15,158 nt of DNA from Thalassiosira profunda (GCA_036939355.1 JALLAP010001072.1:1-15158), one strand, 5' to 3'. Positions 1 through 9,300 are shown, counted from the stretch's first letter. A program made the numbers and translations. The notes: generated by a model not told the origin, from the sequence alone.

Positions 1-2819
1 GGGCTGCCGAGAACACGTTCGTCGTTCTCACCCCCCTTCCGCTCCTCGACGCTCTCGGCCTCCTCTTCCATGAGCATCTTGGCCGCAACGCCCCGCTGCT
101 CGGCGCGCGCTGGCGGTCCGTCGTTGTCGTTGTCGTTGTCGATGACGATGCGGCGGCGCTTCTTCATCCGCTTGGGCTCGTTGGCGCGCTTGCGCTTCCC
201 CTTCTCGGACTCGTCGTCGAGGCCGGACTCGGGCTCGTCCGCCGACCTGTGGCCCTCGCTCTGTTCGTCGTTGCTCTCCTCCCGCTCCTCCGCTCCCGCA
301 ACGATCCACCCGTCGTCGTCGCCAGGCCCGTAGCTGTTGGGGTCCAAACTGAAGGGCACTTCGAATGCCGCTTGTTCTTCGTAGTACTCCCCGAAATTAG
401 GGACGGTGTTGTTGTTCGCCCCGTACCCCGCCTGCTGCCGCACGTCGAGTTTGGCCTCGAGGTCGCCGAGGTTGGACTGGCGGCGGTCGAGGGAGGCGGT
501 GTCGTCATCCTTGCTGCGGTCGAGGGAGAGGCCGGGACCGACGACGGCGTCGAAGTCGCCCCCTCCGCCGCCAAAGTCGGGCTTGGAGCCCTGGGGGCTG
601 TCGGGACCACGTTCGTCGTTCTCGCCCCCCTTCCGCTCCTCGACGTTCTGGATGCAGCTTGCACCATTGCTTGTGTCCGAAGACGTCTCGCTCCTAGTCT
701 CTTCTCCCTCCTTGTCGTCACCCCTCTCGCTGTGTTCGTCGGTGGACCCTCCCCCGTCGCCAACGCTGTCGTCCGCGTTCGAGGCGCCACTCGACGCAGA
801 TGCAATCGAGCTGGCCTCGCCGCCCGCACCTGCCGCGGCACCACCGTTGGCATCGTCGCCAGAGTTGGCATCGTCGCCAGAGGCGCCTCTGCGCCTCCGC
901 CTCCGTACTATGCCCCAGACTGCCCAAAGCACGCAGACGAAAATTGCTACACCACCCACCAGTGTCCCGACGAAGGCCGCGGTCGACTTCGAGTGCACCC
1001 TCACCCTCGTGTTCTCGTACAATCTGTCATCGTGGTGAGAACCGAATGGTGTGCGCCCCGTGGCAAAGCAGTGCGACCTGCATAATTCCATGCAATCAGG
1101 AAGAGCGCAACAAGCTCGAGCGACGGTGCTCGTGTTGTTCGACGAGACGCCGCCCTTGGATTCGCTGCCCGGGGTGTTTTCCATGCCGCAGCTGGAGTTG
1201 AAGTGGCGCAAGACCATGAACAACTGCCAGAAGGAAGAAAACAATAAGTGAGATGACAAGAGATGAACCCATTTCATCACCACAAGGCAACAATACTCTC
1301 ACCTCGTCTTGCATCAAGCCCTCCCGCATGTCGCCGGTATCCTCCGGATCTTGCTCCCCGGCATCGCCCACCACGTGCTGCAGTAAGAACATCGCAGCAC
1401 GGCAAGGCGTCAGAGATGAGGCTCCGGCGTGCACTCACAAGACATGTCCAAAGAGATTGTACTCACCTCCGTGGGGTTCTTGGTCGGCGATTCGGTCGGG
1501 TTCTTCGTCGGCGACTCCGTCGGATTCTTCGTGGGAGACTGCAGGAGGGACATCGCAGCACGGCAAGGCGTCAGAGATGAGGCTCAGCCGTGCACTCACA
1601 AGACGTGTGCACAAGACATGTGCAAAGAGATTGTACTCACCTCCGTGCGGTTCGTCGTCGGCGATTCGGTCAGGTCCTTCGTCTGCCACTCAGTCGGATT
1701 CTTCGTGGGAGACTGCAGGAAGGAGTTGCTGTAACGCTCCTCCGTCGATTGCTGAGTTTCGGTATTGGAGTTCCCCTCCAGTGAGTCGCCAGCGCTCGCG
1801 TCACCGCTCTCGGATTCGCGGCACAGGGAGGAGACAGAACCGCCGCCACTGACAATGACGTTGACAGACACGTGCATGAAGAGATGGTTGTTCTGCATGC
1901 CGCCGAAGGAAGCAAGCCACGCCAAAAGCGCTGCAATAATGCATGCCAAAACCACGGCGGCCCTTTTCCAGAGGGAACGCTGCCTGGGGGAAGGCTCCAC
2001 GTCACCTGCGGGCTCGGGGTGCACCGCCGGCTCGTTGGCAGGCACTGGGGGCTCCGCCTCCGCCTCCGCCGCGGCATGACGTAGTTCGTCATAGGGCGCC
2101 GCGTCCGGATCCAGCAGTGGTGCATCAGCAGGCGAGACAGACACGACAAGCTCGGAGTCCCGCGAGGGCTCCTCCCCGTGCGCGGAGGGTTCGTCCACGT
2201 GAGACGACGCCTCCGCTTCGATTGATGGCTCGATGGTCAGGCGCGGTTCCGCATCGCCGCCTGGCGCCTCCAGCACCGTTGGCTCGTCAGCCAGCACCGG
2301 AGACTCCGGCTCCGGCGCGGCGTGGCCCGGTTCGTCGCGCGAGGAGGGCTCCTCCGAGGGCAGAGGGGGCGTCGCCTCCCGATCCAGCAGTGGTGCATCA
2401 GCAGGCCAGATAGACACGACAGGCTCCGCGTCCAGCGAGGTCAGGCGCAGTTCCGCATCGTCGGCCGGCGCCTTCGACACCGAGGGCTCCTCGGCCCCCT
2501 CCACTTGAAAACTGATGACGAACTGGTATGCCGTCTGGGCGAGGTACCGCCGCCAGTGGGCCTGGATCGCGACGGCGTAACGCTCGTGGATCGTGTCCGA
2601 TGAGGGCGCGGGTGCTGCCGGGGACAGAATCGCCGCCACCCTTTGAACAGAGGCAGAAGGAAAGTACATGCTACAATGGGGGCCGCGATAACAGCCATGG
2701 ACCGATTTGCGACGGTTCGGGCCAACGTCCGTCAGACGACGGCGAGGGGTGCTGTCCGTCAGACGACGACGGTTCTTGGCCTTTCCAGCGGACCCGCGTG
2801 TTGACTTCGCCTTCGCCAT
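1..2819 (-). CDS. Two-pass membrane protein with SPTKNPTE stalk, spliced, C-terminus outside window
   Basis: Not a family I recognise. I assemble four exons joined by GT-AG introns, all phase 0: 2819-1641, 1538-1467, 1377-1303 and 1223 to beyond 1, giving 849 codons without a stop. The start is the first ATG of the open frame and has a good context (AAAAACATGG). Residues 1-280 are basic at first, with two RRRLTD copies and a possible IQ-like helix, then acidic and Pro/Ala/Glu-rich with two copies of a PADAPLLD segment. A hydrophobic span lies near residues 284-303 (AVVLACIIAALLAWLASF), followed by a Ser/Thr/Asn stalk with SPTKNPTE repeats. Next comes a Cys-rich loop (CCALPDCMELCRSHC) with NSS and NNT glycosylation sites. 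A second hydrophobic span lies near residues 524-548 and is followed at once by six arginines, which fits an inside-facing tail. The tail is acidic, with a basic patch KRKRANEPKRMKKRRR and an Asn-Asp run. The layout suggests a surface or endomembrane protein with both ends in the cytosol. Exons and topology are inferred, not proven. Confidence 0.68.
6..645. repeat. Dispersed direct repeat coding VEERKGGENDER
   Basis: A stretch of about 40 bp occurs near 9-51 and again near 607-645 with about one mismatch (shared core CACGTTCGTCGTTCTC). In the membrane-protein frame both copies read VEERKGGENDER. The copy at the window edge suggests that the repeat-bearing tail continues to the left. Confidence 0.75.
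1224..1302 (-). other. Intron 3 of the membrane-protein gene
   Basis: 79-nt intron with donor GAG|GTGAGA and acceptor TTCTGGCAG preceded by a pyrimidine-rich tract. It is phase 0. Removing it joins the QDE end of the 25-codon exon to the long last exon (LFMVLRH...), whose frame then stays open for over 1.2 kb to the window edge. Confidence 0.7.
1378..1466 (-). other. Intron 2 of the membrane-protein gene
   Basis: 89-nt intron with donor GAG|GTGAGT and acceptor TTACTGCAG, phase 0. Most of it is one copy of a tandemly duplicated intron-plus-exon unit, so its sequence closely matches intron 1. Confidence 0.7.
1389..1722. repeat. Tandem duplication of an intron-plus-exon unit
   Basis: Two head-to-tail copies, 1389-1549 (161 bp) and 1550-1722 (173 bp). 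Both start ACATCGCAGCACGGCAAGGC and end at the splice acceptor GACTGCAGG. They differ by scattered substitutions and one 12-bp insertion. Each copy carries a 72-nt segment coding three 8-residue repeats: three perfect SPTKNPTE in the left copy, and one SPTKNPTE followed by WQTKDLTE and SPTTNRTE in the right copy. Because the exon is phase 0-0, adding a copy keeps the frame. Confidence 0.88.
1539..1640 (-). other. Intron 1 of the membrane-protein gene
   Basis: 102-nt intron with donor GAG|GTGAGT and acceptor CCTCCTGCAG, phase 0. It is nearly the same as intron 2 apart from a 12-nt insertion near GTGCACAAGA. If unspliced, the frame runs only to a stop at about 1596. Confidence 0.72.
2108..2420. 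repeat. Direct repeat pair in the acidic N-terminal region
   Basis: About 35 bp beginning GATCCAGCAGTGGTGCATCA occurs at about 2108-2143 and again at about 2380-2416, roughly 271 bp apart, with a few differences. In the coding frame the copies give SVSPADAPLLDP and SIWPADAPLLDR. They mark an internal duplication of an acidic Pro/Ala/Glu-rich segment. Confidence 0.75.
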
Positions 2820-3319
2820 GTTTTTGGCGCCGCCCCAAAGTCGAAGGCAAACGGGCCGCAGTCGCCCCACCGACGAAGGGAAGCGGGCGGCAGTCGCCCA
2901 GCCGTCTCCTGCCTTCGAGGCCTAAGACTCCCGGCCGGCTCCGAGCGAGCTCCGCCGATTTGAGGGAGGCAGGGCCTCCTGCTTGATACAGCCAGAGTTG
3001 CGATAAATGGTCACTGATTCCCAGCGCTCGTCCGGCGCGTCCCCGCCCTCCTCCATCGAAGACGAAGGGTCGGCAGACAGGCGATTGTTGGGTGGGTCGT
3101 CAGGGCAGGTCACAGTGGGAGTAGACTGTTGTTTTTGCAAAGATTTTCGGACGGAAACCTGGACAAGGGGGCACAAATGTGGATAAAGAGGGCGGGTGGG
3201 ATGGGGTGGGCGGGGTGGGGTTTGGAGGGAGATATCTAGAGGTATTGTGCGTCTTTCTTCTTAGTAGTAGAACAGTTGAGCCAAAGGGAAGAAGCGAATT
3301 GATGCTATTGATAATTAGT
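2820..3319. other. Gap between the two left genes
   Basis: This 500-nt stretch should hold the 3' end of the two-exon gene and the promoter and leader of the membrane-protein gene. A short minus-strand frame ends at 2922. Its only ATG, at 3053, would give a 44-residue peptide (MEEGGDAPDERWESVT...) that I do not recognise; it may be an upstream ORF or chance. A 28-bp imperfect tandem repeat around 2842-2900 (shared GCAGTCGCCC) and a G-rich tract at 3190-3229 lie here. I see no TATA box or clear polyadenylation signal. Confidence 0.5.
3190..3229 (+). promoter_or_regulatory. Candidate G-quadruplex tract
   Basis: Seven runs of three or more G are separated by loops of 1-2 nt, followed by a looser GG/GGG pair. 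This matches the standard G-quadruplex pattern with room to spare. The G-rich strand is the plus strand, which is the template strand for the flanking minus-strand genes. It lies about 90 nt past the stop of the two-exon gene and about 370 nt ahead of the membrane-protein ATG, so it could act at a terminator or promoter. The regulatory role is an inference. Confidence 0.5.
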
Positions 3320-4641
3320 TTACGGGGTCAAGTCCGTGGCGACGTCGACCTTGTGCCCGTTCAGAGTGTTCAAATCGATAGCCTCGGGCTGCATCGGGTC
3401 CATCCTCGTGATGTGGTAATTGAGGGTTCCTGCTTCGACCATCACCCGCGGAGCGTTGTGCGGCAAACCGTTGCCCGGCTGATCGACGGCGTGGTCCAGC
3501 ACCTCGCCCCGCTTGGTCCATCCGAGGACCATGAAGCCTCCGCCAGAGTTGTTGATTTGGGCCAAGACATTGTTGGCAGCTGTGTATATGCGCTCCTCGA
3601 CTGCCAAGTCCTCAAGGTTCGCGGCCCGGGTGCCAGGGGGCAGAGGAGCGCTGAACAGAAACCGACTGTTCCACCACTTGCTGGCGAGGATGCCGGTAAA
3701 CGAAGTGCCATCAGGCAACGAAACCTCAAGCTCAAGGCGAACAATCACCACTCCAAGACGGTGCTTCATCTGGACGCAACCGCAGCGTTCTCGAACGACG
3801 CCCCCGTCCAACACGATGGACTGCTGATCGCACAAATTGCCACCGCACTTTGTGTCGTGGACGGAAATGCTCCTCAAACTGACGCTGCAGTTGTGGAGCA
3901 GGAATCCGTTGGCGTCAGTTCCGATCGTTACGACGGGGCGCTCCGGGAGGAAAAAGTTGCTGTTGACCACAATCAAGGGACGGGAGGGCGCGAGAACGGG
4001 AGTCGATCCGGCGGCCAACGTGCGGTCAGAACCCGGAGGGTTGATCAGGGCCACCATTGTCCCGGGCCCTTAAGATCGACGACAAAATCGTGTGAGCGAG
4101 CAGAGGAGAGCAGTGCCAAAAAGAAAAGAGAACACTCACGGATGTCTCCATTGTCTCGCGTGTCGAGAATTGAGAGAAGACGAGGGCAATTACCTCCGCC
4201 TTCAAAGATGACGAACGTGTTGCTCCCTGGGTCGCTAAGGACGCACATGAAACGGAACGCTCGCGCGTGGCGAGCAGTAGACACCGCGCCGCGTGATTGG
4301 CCGTACGAGCGTTGCTGGATCTGAGTGCTGGACGACGCCGTAATGCCCACAATGTAGGCGATCATGACCGTGCCCTGCTGCGATCCCTCCTGAATGAGAG
4401 ACTGCAGAGACCTGGGCTGGAAACGGGTAGGCAGCGACTCGACTCCTTGAGCCGTCCTGAGAATAAGGTTCTGCACCTCCAAGGGAAGGCGCTCGATGAA
4501 CGGCTCCGTCCGGGGCACGACGTCCTGGTTCTCATTGCGAGGGTTGTGCCGCTGACGGACGTTGCGTTGCTCTCCCTCCCCTCCTTCGCCTTCGCGTCCA
4601 CGGCGTTGATTGTTTCGTGGATCCGGTGGTTCGACCTCCAT
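3320..4641 (-). CDS. Two-exon protein of unknown function, 416 aa, possible OB-fold/zinc type
   Basis: Exon 1 is 4641-4140 and exon 2 is 4068-3320. Joining them gives 1,251 nt, exactly 417 codons including TAA. The ATG at 4641 opens the frame. Residues 1-45 are charged and low in complexity (Arg, Glu, Gly, Asn), and the rest looks folded and beta-rich. The splice joins DNGDI-R-PGTMVALINPPG; a strand-turn-strand with 'PGTMVALINP' is the sort of pattern seen in OB folds. Exon 2 then has a Cys cluster, CGGNLC and RCGC with a nearby His, that could bind zinc, followed by strands (GVVIVRLELEV) and a Trp-Trp pair (KWWN). There is no signal peptide or membrane span, so it is probably soluble. Helitrons often carry single-strand-DNA-binding RPA-like genes, and this gene sits downstream of a Helitron-like gene on the same strand, so an accessory role is possible but unproven. 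It could equally be a host gene. Confidence 0.75.
4069..4139 (-). other. Intron of the two-exon gene
   Basis: 71-nt phase-1 intron with donor C|GTGAGT and acceptor CTTAAG|GG. Splicing restores an arginine codon (C+GG) and links two frames that are each open only on their own side. The frame fit and the consensus donor make this a strong call. The acceptor lacks a long pyrimidine tract immediately before it. Confidence 0.8.
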
Positions 4642-5308
4642 CGTGCGTTATTTGTGAGAGAGAAGAACACCGGAGGAGAGAGAGGGAACCGATCCCAGAA
4701 TGAAAACTCGACTTCATCCCAGACTGAAAATAAAGAAGAAGTTTGTGTTCTCGGTCCCACCGCCGCAGACGCTGTCGCACATCCCAAATCAGCGCTCCGT
4801 CGCGAGGATTAGCTCGCATTCGTGAATTCGCTGGTTCGCGAACGTCCAATCAGCCCGGCAACCCTCCTAAAGCAGACGCGCCGTCCATTGCGGAGCCAAA
4901 TGCAGTTTTGGACGCCCTCCGATTGCCCAGGCAGATACGTTTGTTTGGTGGTGCCTCGTCCCTCTTGCAATGCAAATGCGATCATTCGTTGAGTCGCCCT
5001 CTTTAGACAGGTCCGCTGTCTCGCCGTCGCCTTTGCGCTGGTCTCCTTGAAGCGCGGGAGACATTCGCCCGTTCTCTTCAGCACGGTGCCACCGGATGTC
5101 CACTGCACCTCGAAAAATTCTCCTCAATTCCCTTCTTCGCGCAGTTAGTTGGGCGCTGCTCGGTCGAGGGGCGTAGTTGCTTCAATAGCGACGTCATATT
5201 GTCGACGCCTCCTCCCCCGTTACCATCTGCCCGTCATCTTGTATCCCGATCTTGCGCCCTCCGCAGATTCGAGAGCACACGCAGTCTCTCTTCCTCACGA
5301 CCACGTCG

Positions 5309-5530
5309 ATGGCGACGCAGCACCTCCCCCGCCACGGCGTTGCGGTTGATGACTTCGAGGAAGCGCGAGCCATGCTGGACGCCCCGCGAATCAGGGTCTG
5401 TGGGCGTCGGCTAGCTGGTCCTCACTGCCAACCTCCCCGCCCATTCGTCCTTCCATTGCAAAACGCGGACCTGGGCGCCGGGGCCAAGGACGCGGGCGTG
5501 GCAGCGGCGCAGCGTCGGCGGTATTGTTGA
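5309..5530 (+). CDS. Small hypothetical ORF, 73 aa
   Basis: Plus-strand ATG to TGA. The first 29 codons (MATQHLPRHGVAVDDFEEAR...) have strong third-position GC and an amphipathic look. The middle is Pro/Arg/Cys-rich and intron-like in composition, and the end (NADLGAGAKDAGVAAAQ) again looks coding, so a spliced form is possible. No known domain. It lies opposite the main genes and overlaps a competing spliced model on the minus strand. It may be spurious. Confidence 0.25.
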   Translation: MATQHLPRHGVAVDDFEEARAMLDAPRIRVCGRRLAGPHCQPPRPFVLPLQNADLGAGAKDAGVAAAQRRRYC

Positions 5531-5577
5531 ACTGTGTGGTCAAGAATGAGCAAACGATGAGGGTGTGACGAAGAGAG

Positions 5578-5602
5578 GGCCCATGCCACAAGGGCATGGG
5601 CC
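5578..5602. repeat. Perfect 10-bp hairpin, 5-nt loop
   Basis: Arms GGCCCATGCC (5578-5587) and GGCATGGGCC (5593-5602) around the loop ACAAG. Helitron 3' ends carry a hairpin shortly before a CTRR end, and this hairpin lies downstream of the transposon ORF. However, no CTRR follows within about 15 nt on either strand. It also falls within a plausible minus-strand intron. Its role is open. Confidence 0.75.
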
Positions 5603-5691
5603 GAGCTTGCAATTTGGATTGAATCATCAGAGCTGCATATTACTCACATCGCGTTATTGAGGACGAACGGGCTAGCTGGCAGGGGCTCTGG

Positions 5692-5937
5692 TTAATCGAA
5701 GCTGATGCCGATGCGATGGGATGCTGCAGGCGCCGGAGGTCCGATGGAGGCGCTGCCACGTGGCTGATGTGGTGCGTCCTTTGTGGCGTCCCGTCTTGTT
5801 GGCCGCGCGTCCGCGGTGCACTCTTGTTCGTGACCCGACGCGGTTCTTGACGCCGCCGATCGAAGGAGGGGGAGATGCTGGCGGTATTGCCCCGCCTCGA
5901 CGTCGAAGGAGGCCTTTGCGTGAGCGGCCATTGTCTG
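5692..5937 (-). CDS. Small hypothetical ORF in unassigned gap
   Basis: Minus-strand ORF ending in TAA at 5692. ATGs lie at 5976 and about 5931, and the second opens a GC3-rich stretch (MAAHAKASFDVEAGQYRQHL). The later part is low in complexity. A frame shifted by one stays open past this stop to the GTGAGTA donor near 5646, so the real exon may use that other frame (LQHPIASASASINQSP...). I cannot choose between them, and no function is suggested. Confidence 0.2.
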   Translation of the reverse strand, partial: QTMAAHAKASFDVEAGQYRQHLPLLRSAASRTASGHEQECTADARPTRRDATKDAPHQPRGSASIGPPAPAASHRIGISFD

Positions 5938-6330
5938 CTGATGCCCCTCGCAGGGAGCCGAAGATCTTTGCGTCATCGAAATTGGGGGCGCAACTCTAGA
6001 AGGACCAAATCCGCAGTGGTACCTACTTTACGCGTATCTTCTTCTCCCTCGCACGCCCCCGTCGAAATCCATCAAAAGATTTCACGCTCGGCGCAATCAA
6101 CCTCCTCGAGCTCGTTGGAGGGCACGTTGAGGGCCACAGCGGCGCCGCCGTCCGTCAATGGAGCAAGGGAGGGTTGTCGCTTCTCAACAGCTGCGGCAAG
6201 GCGGAGGCGCGCTGACGCAAGAGAGCAAATCCACAAGAGTTGGTGGTGTGGTGATTGCTCGCCTCGTGATGTGCCAAGCACTCGACGAAGCCAAGCAAGG
6301 CTCTAGCTGTTACCTCGCCTTCGGCTACGA

Positions 6331-9300
6331 CTAATTGGGGAGCGCGAGAGGAGGGTGCCATCCTCGGTTGGCCGTCGTGGCCGAGATGCAGCGGACGAAG
6401 CGGATGCTTTCTTCCACGTCGTCGCGGCTGTTGTATTCCTCCACAACGCGGGCGCCAGCGTTGATCCAAGCGAATGCGTTGTCCTGCCCCCTCCTCCGCA
6501 AATTTTCGACCAAGACCTTCCACCGGCGCTCCAGGCTCATGCGCTCGCTCGTGGTCATATGCGATAGCCCGCAGATGAATGCGGCGATCCCCCAAGGCCG
6601 ATAACGGATGTCGGCCGTATCCTCGGCCCCGTTTCCGCTGTTGTGCTGTGGCACTCTCTGGGCCAAGCACTCCGTCTGCCCGATGTAGATCTGGTCCATG
6701 TAGCGCTTGGACACGAGGCAGTAGACGAAGCCGGTGGTGTCCTGGGGGGGCGTGATGTCCTGCAGCCGGAAGGGATACACCTCCGGATAATCGAAGACGC
6801 GCTGATTTCGGGCGTTCTCCGCGCGGTCGACGGAAATGATGTCGAGCACGTGCTGGGTGTATTGGGTCCACTGGTCGAACATCGTGATCAGCTCCCACAT
6901 CTTGTTGATGGCAAACGTGCGGTCGCCGACGATGATAGTCTTGCTCATTGTCGTCGACCGGCTCAACCCCACCACGATTTGGCCCGCCTCCCACGGAGAG
7001 TACTCCTGACTAATCTCGACGGCGATTCCCAACGGCAGTGTTGCGCCCTGCGCCTTGTTGATTGTGATGGCGCCGATGTGCTTTAGCGAATACTGGGTCC
7101 GTTGGGCCTGGATCCCGAAGCGAGCGGATACCAACCTCGCCGGCGCCACGCCCATCCGGACTTCCACCCAGCCTGCCTCCACAAGTTGGGTTCTGGTCGG
7201 CAGCCGGTGGCGGTCGAACTCAATGTGGTGGTCTCCGGGCGGCGCAATCCATACCGGAAGCGCTCGAAATTGATTCACGTCCTCCTGGGATGGCAGGTCC
7301 AAGAGGAACGCGAGCTGGGATTGGCAGTACTGCCCGCCCCGGGTGTCGTTGATGGTGCACTCGTAAATGCCCCCGACGAACAACACCAACTCGGTCGGCT
7401 CCTTGAGCTCGTTGTTCAAGGCTTGGACGCTCTGCTCGGAGGCCGGGGTCCACTCTCCGTTGGCGCCGCGCATGCGCTGCGTGTCTTGGGAGGTTGCGAC
7501 GCGGAACGGTTGCTGGTCTTCGTTCAGCTGCCGCCGGATGCTTTCGCGGTACTCCGTCAGTGCTTCCTGGGCCGGGCGAACGCGGGAGAAGGCGCGCATC
7601 ATATTCGGGCCGATCCGCCTGTCGTTCCAGTTTGGGACGTACGTCAAGTTCCCCGCCAGCCGGAAGAATTCGTCCTTGAGGGTGCCGCTCGCGAGGAGCT
7701 CGAACGGATTCATCCTCGTGATGGCCTGCAGGCGCTGGAAGTCGGGGTCGCCGTGAGCTCGGACGGACTGCGTCAGCTCGAACGTCATGAAGCATGTCAA
7801 CATGAGCGACGACGTGAGGAACGGCAGTTGATTGATGGGCTTGAGCTGGCTGGGGTCCATCGTGCCCAAAAGCAACACACCGCCGAAGGGGATGTGGGAC
7901 TTGCGCAACTTGCGGAGAATGATATCTTTCGCCGCCAACAGCTCCGCCGAGGTCTGGCCGGCCTCGTCCAGAAACAGCGCGTCCAGCGTCAAGAGCGCGT
8001 GGAGCAGGGTTGGGTCGCGCATGATCTTCTGCATCGCCAGCTCGGCAATGCGGAAGGGCGTCGCGGAGGCGCCGGCATCCGTGGGGAACTTGAAGAGCTT
8101 GTGCAGGTGGATCCCTCCGAGAGCGGTGGCGCGAACCCCCATCAGCGTCGTGGACAGGATGTTGAGATCCTGCGAGATGGCGTACAGGACGGAGTACTGG
8201 CCAACGAACGATTTGCCGGTTCCGGGAGCGCCGTAGACGACGAGGTTCTTCGTGTAAGTCAAGCCCTCGTGCCCGTGCGTCGTGCGATATTTGTCAATCT
8301 GTCTCACATTCCATTCGACTGCGGCCTTTTGTTCGTTGAACGACGCTTGGCTCTGATGCTCGTACCGCGCCAACGTTTGGACAGCATCCCATTCCAACGG
8401 AGACTCCCGCGTCGCCTGCATCACTTGCTCCCGCGAGGGGATGCCGCTCGTGTGCTGGAGGGTGTTGTAAATGGAGCGCAGCTGGGACTCCTTGTTCGAC
8501 CTCCAAAACTCTTCGTTCGCCTGCGTCTGCACGGCGCGGAGGCCGGTCATCGTGAATGGCGGCAGCTCGTTCATCGCCAATGCATTGTGGACGATGGCGT
8601 CGTCAAACACCCGCTTGGACATGATAATGAACGTTTCCGCCGAGGTGAGTGAACTGGGATAGTACACCAATTGCTCCTCAATGTATTTCCGTGTCAACTG
8701 GGCTGAATACTTCTTCAACGATTCCAGATCAGTGGCATCTCCGATCAAGCCCACCTTGCGGAGACTGTCGCGGATGGTTGGTTGCGTGAGCGCGTCCATC
8801 TCGGTATCGTACTTTCCGAGGGACAGGATGATGTGCGTCAGGAATTGCTGCGCGTTCGCGGGGCTGGTGCCGGACACGACGGGCACGGGCAACAGGTCGG
8901 TGTCGTCTTCGTAAAAGAAGTCGGCCACCACGTCCTCCGCCCAGAGCTCGTCGCTCACATCCAACTCGCCCTCCGGCGTTCGGTGCACGCGGATCATCTC
9001 AACAATGGCCTCGTTGACTTCGTACGCAAGGGTGTCGGCTTCCGTGGGCGCGCTCAGATTCTCAAGAAAGGTGAGATTACTCTCAATCAATTCCATCACA
9101 TCGTCGACCGCGAGCTCCCGAATCCTCACCCGTCTCCCGAAACAATCGATCCAGGCGCAGTAGTACGGGTCGACGTTCAGCGCCACTTCGATGTCCTCGT
9201 CCGCCATTTGCCCCTTCTCAATGTGGCAATAGCGGAAGTAATCGACGGGATTGCGGAAGACGCCCAGGAGCTCGGGCGGGCGCAGGGAGAAAATGGAGAT

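Larger units (their letters stand above)
4642..6330. other. Gap between transposon ORF and two-exon gene, no sure gene
   Basis: About 1.7 kb. Just right of 4641 lies the presumed promoter/leader of the two-exon gene, with a purine-rich stretch (4660-4690) and a near-duplicate 15-mer ATCCCAGAMTGAAAA at 4692-4706 and 4716-4730. From 5200 to 6290 there are several short frames on both strands with coding-like composition but no long ORF. There is one strong donor-like site on the minus strand (GTGAGTA at about 5646-5640) with a plausible acceptor CCACACAG at about 5531, implying a 116-nt intron that contains the hairpin at 5578-5602. A minus-strand frame ending at 6072 (...LNVPSNELEEVDCAEREIF) also has a coding look but lacks an ATG. 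The Helitron 3' terminus is expected here or further left, but I could not place it. Confidence 0.45.

Noticed and set aside
164..871. Minus-strand 235-codon frame, Thr/Arg/Pro-rich
   Set aside because: Out of frame with the spliced membrane-protein exon. Its Thr/Arg/Ser-rich composition is typical of a shifted frame.
249..1085. Plus-strand open frame of 278 codons
   Set aside because: Mirror of the acidic tail of the membrane protein, whose own minus-strand frame is open for the whole 1.2 kb and gives a membrane span with flanking charges.
5540..5640. Canonical Helitron 3' end (hairpin followed by CTRR)
   Set aside because: The hairpin is present but no CTRR lies within about 15 nt on either strand, so I do not call a terminus.
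7102..8652. Plus-strand open frame of 516 codons
   Set aside because: It lies wholly antisense to the helicase, shows no domain, and has the Val/Leu/Arg/Glu-rich composition expected of a mirror frame in GC-rich DNA.
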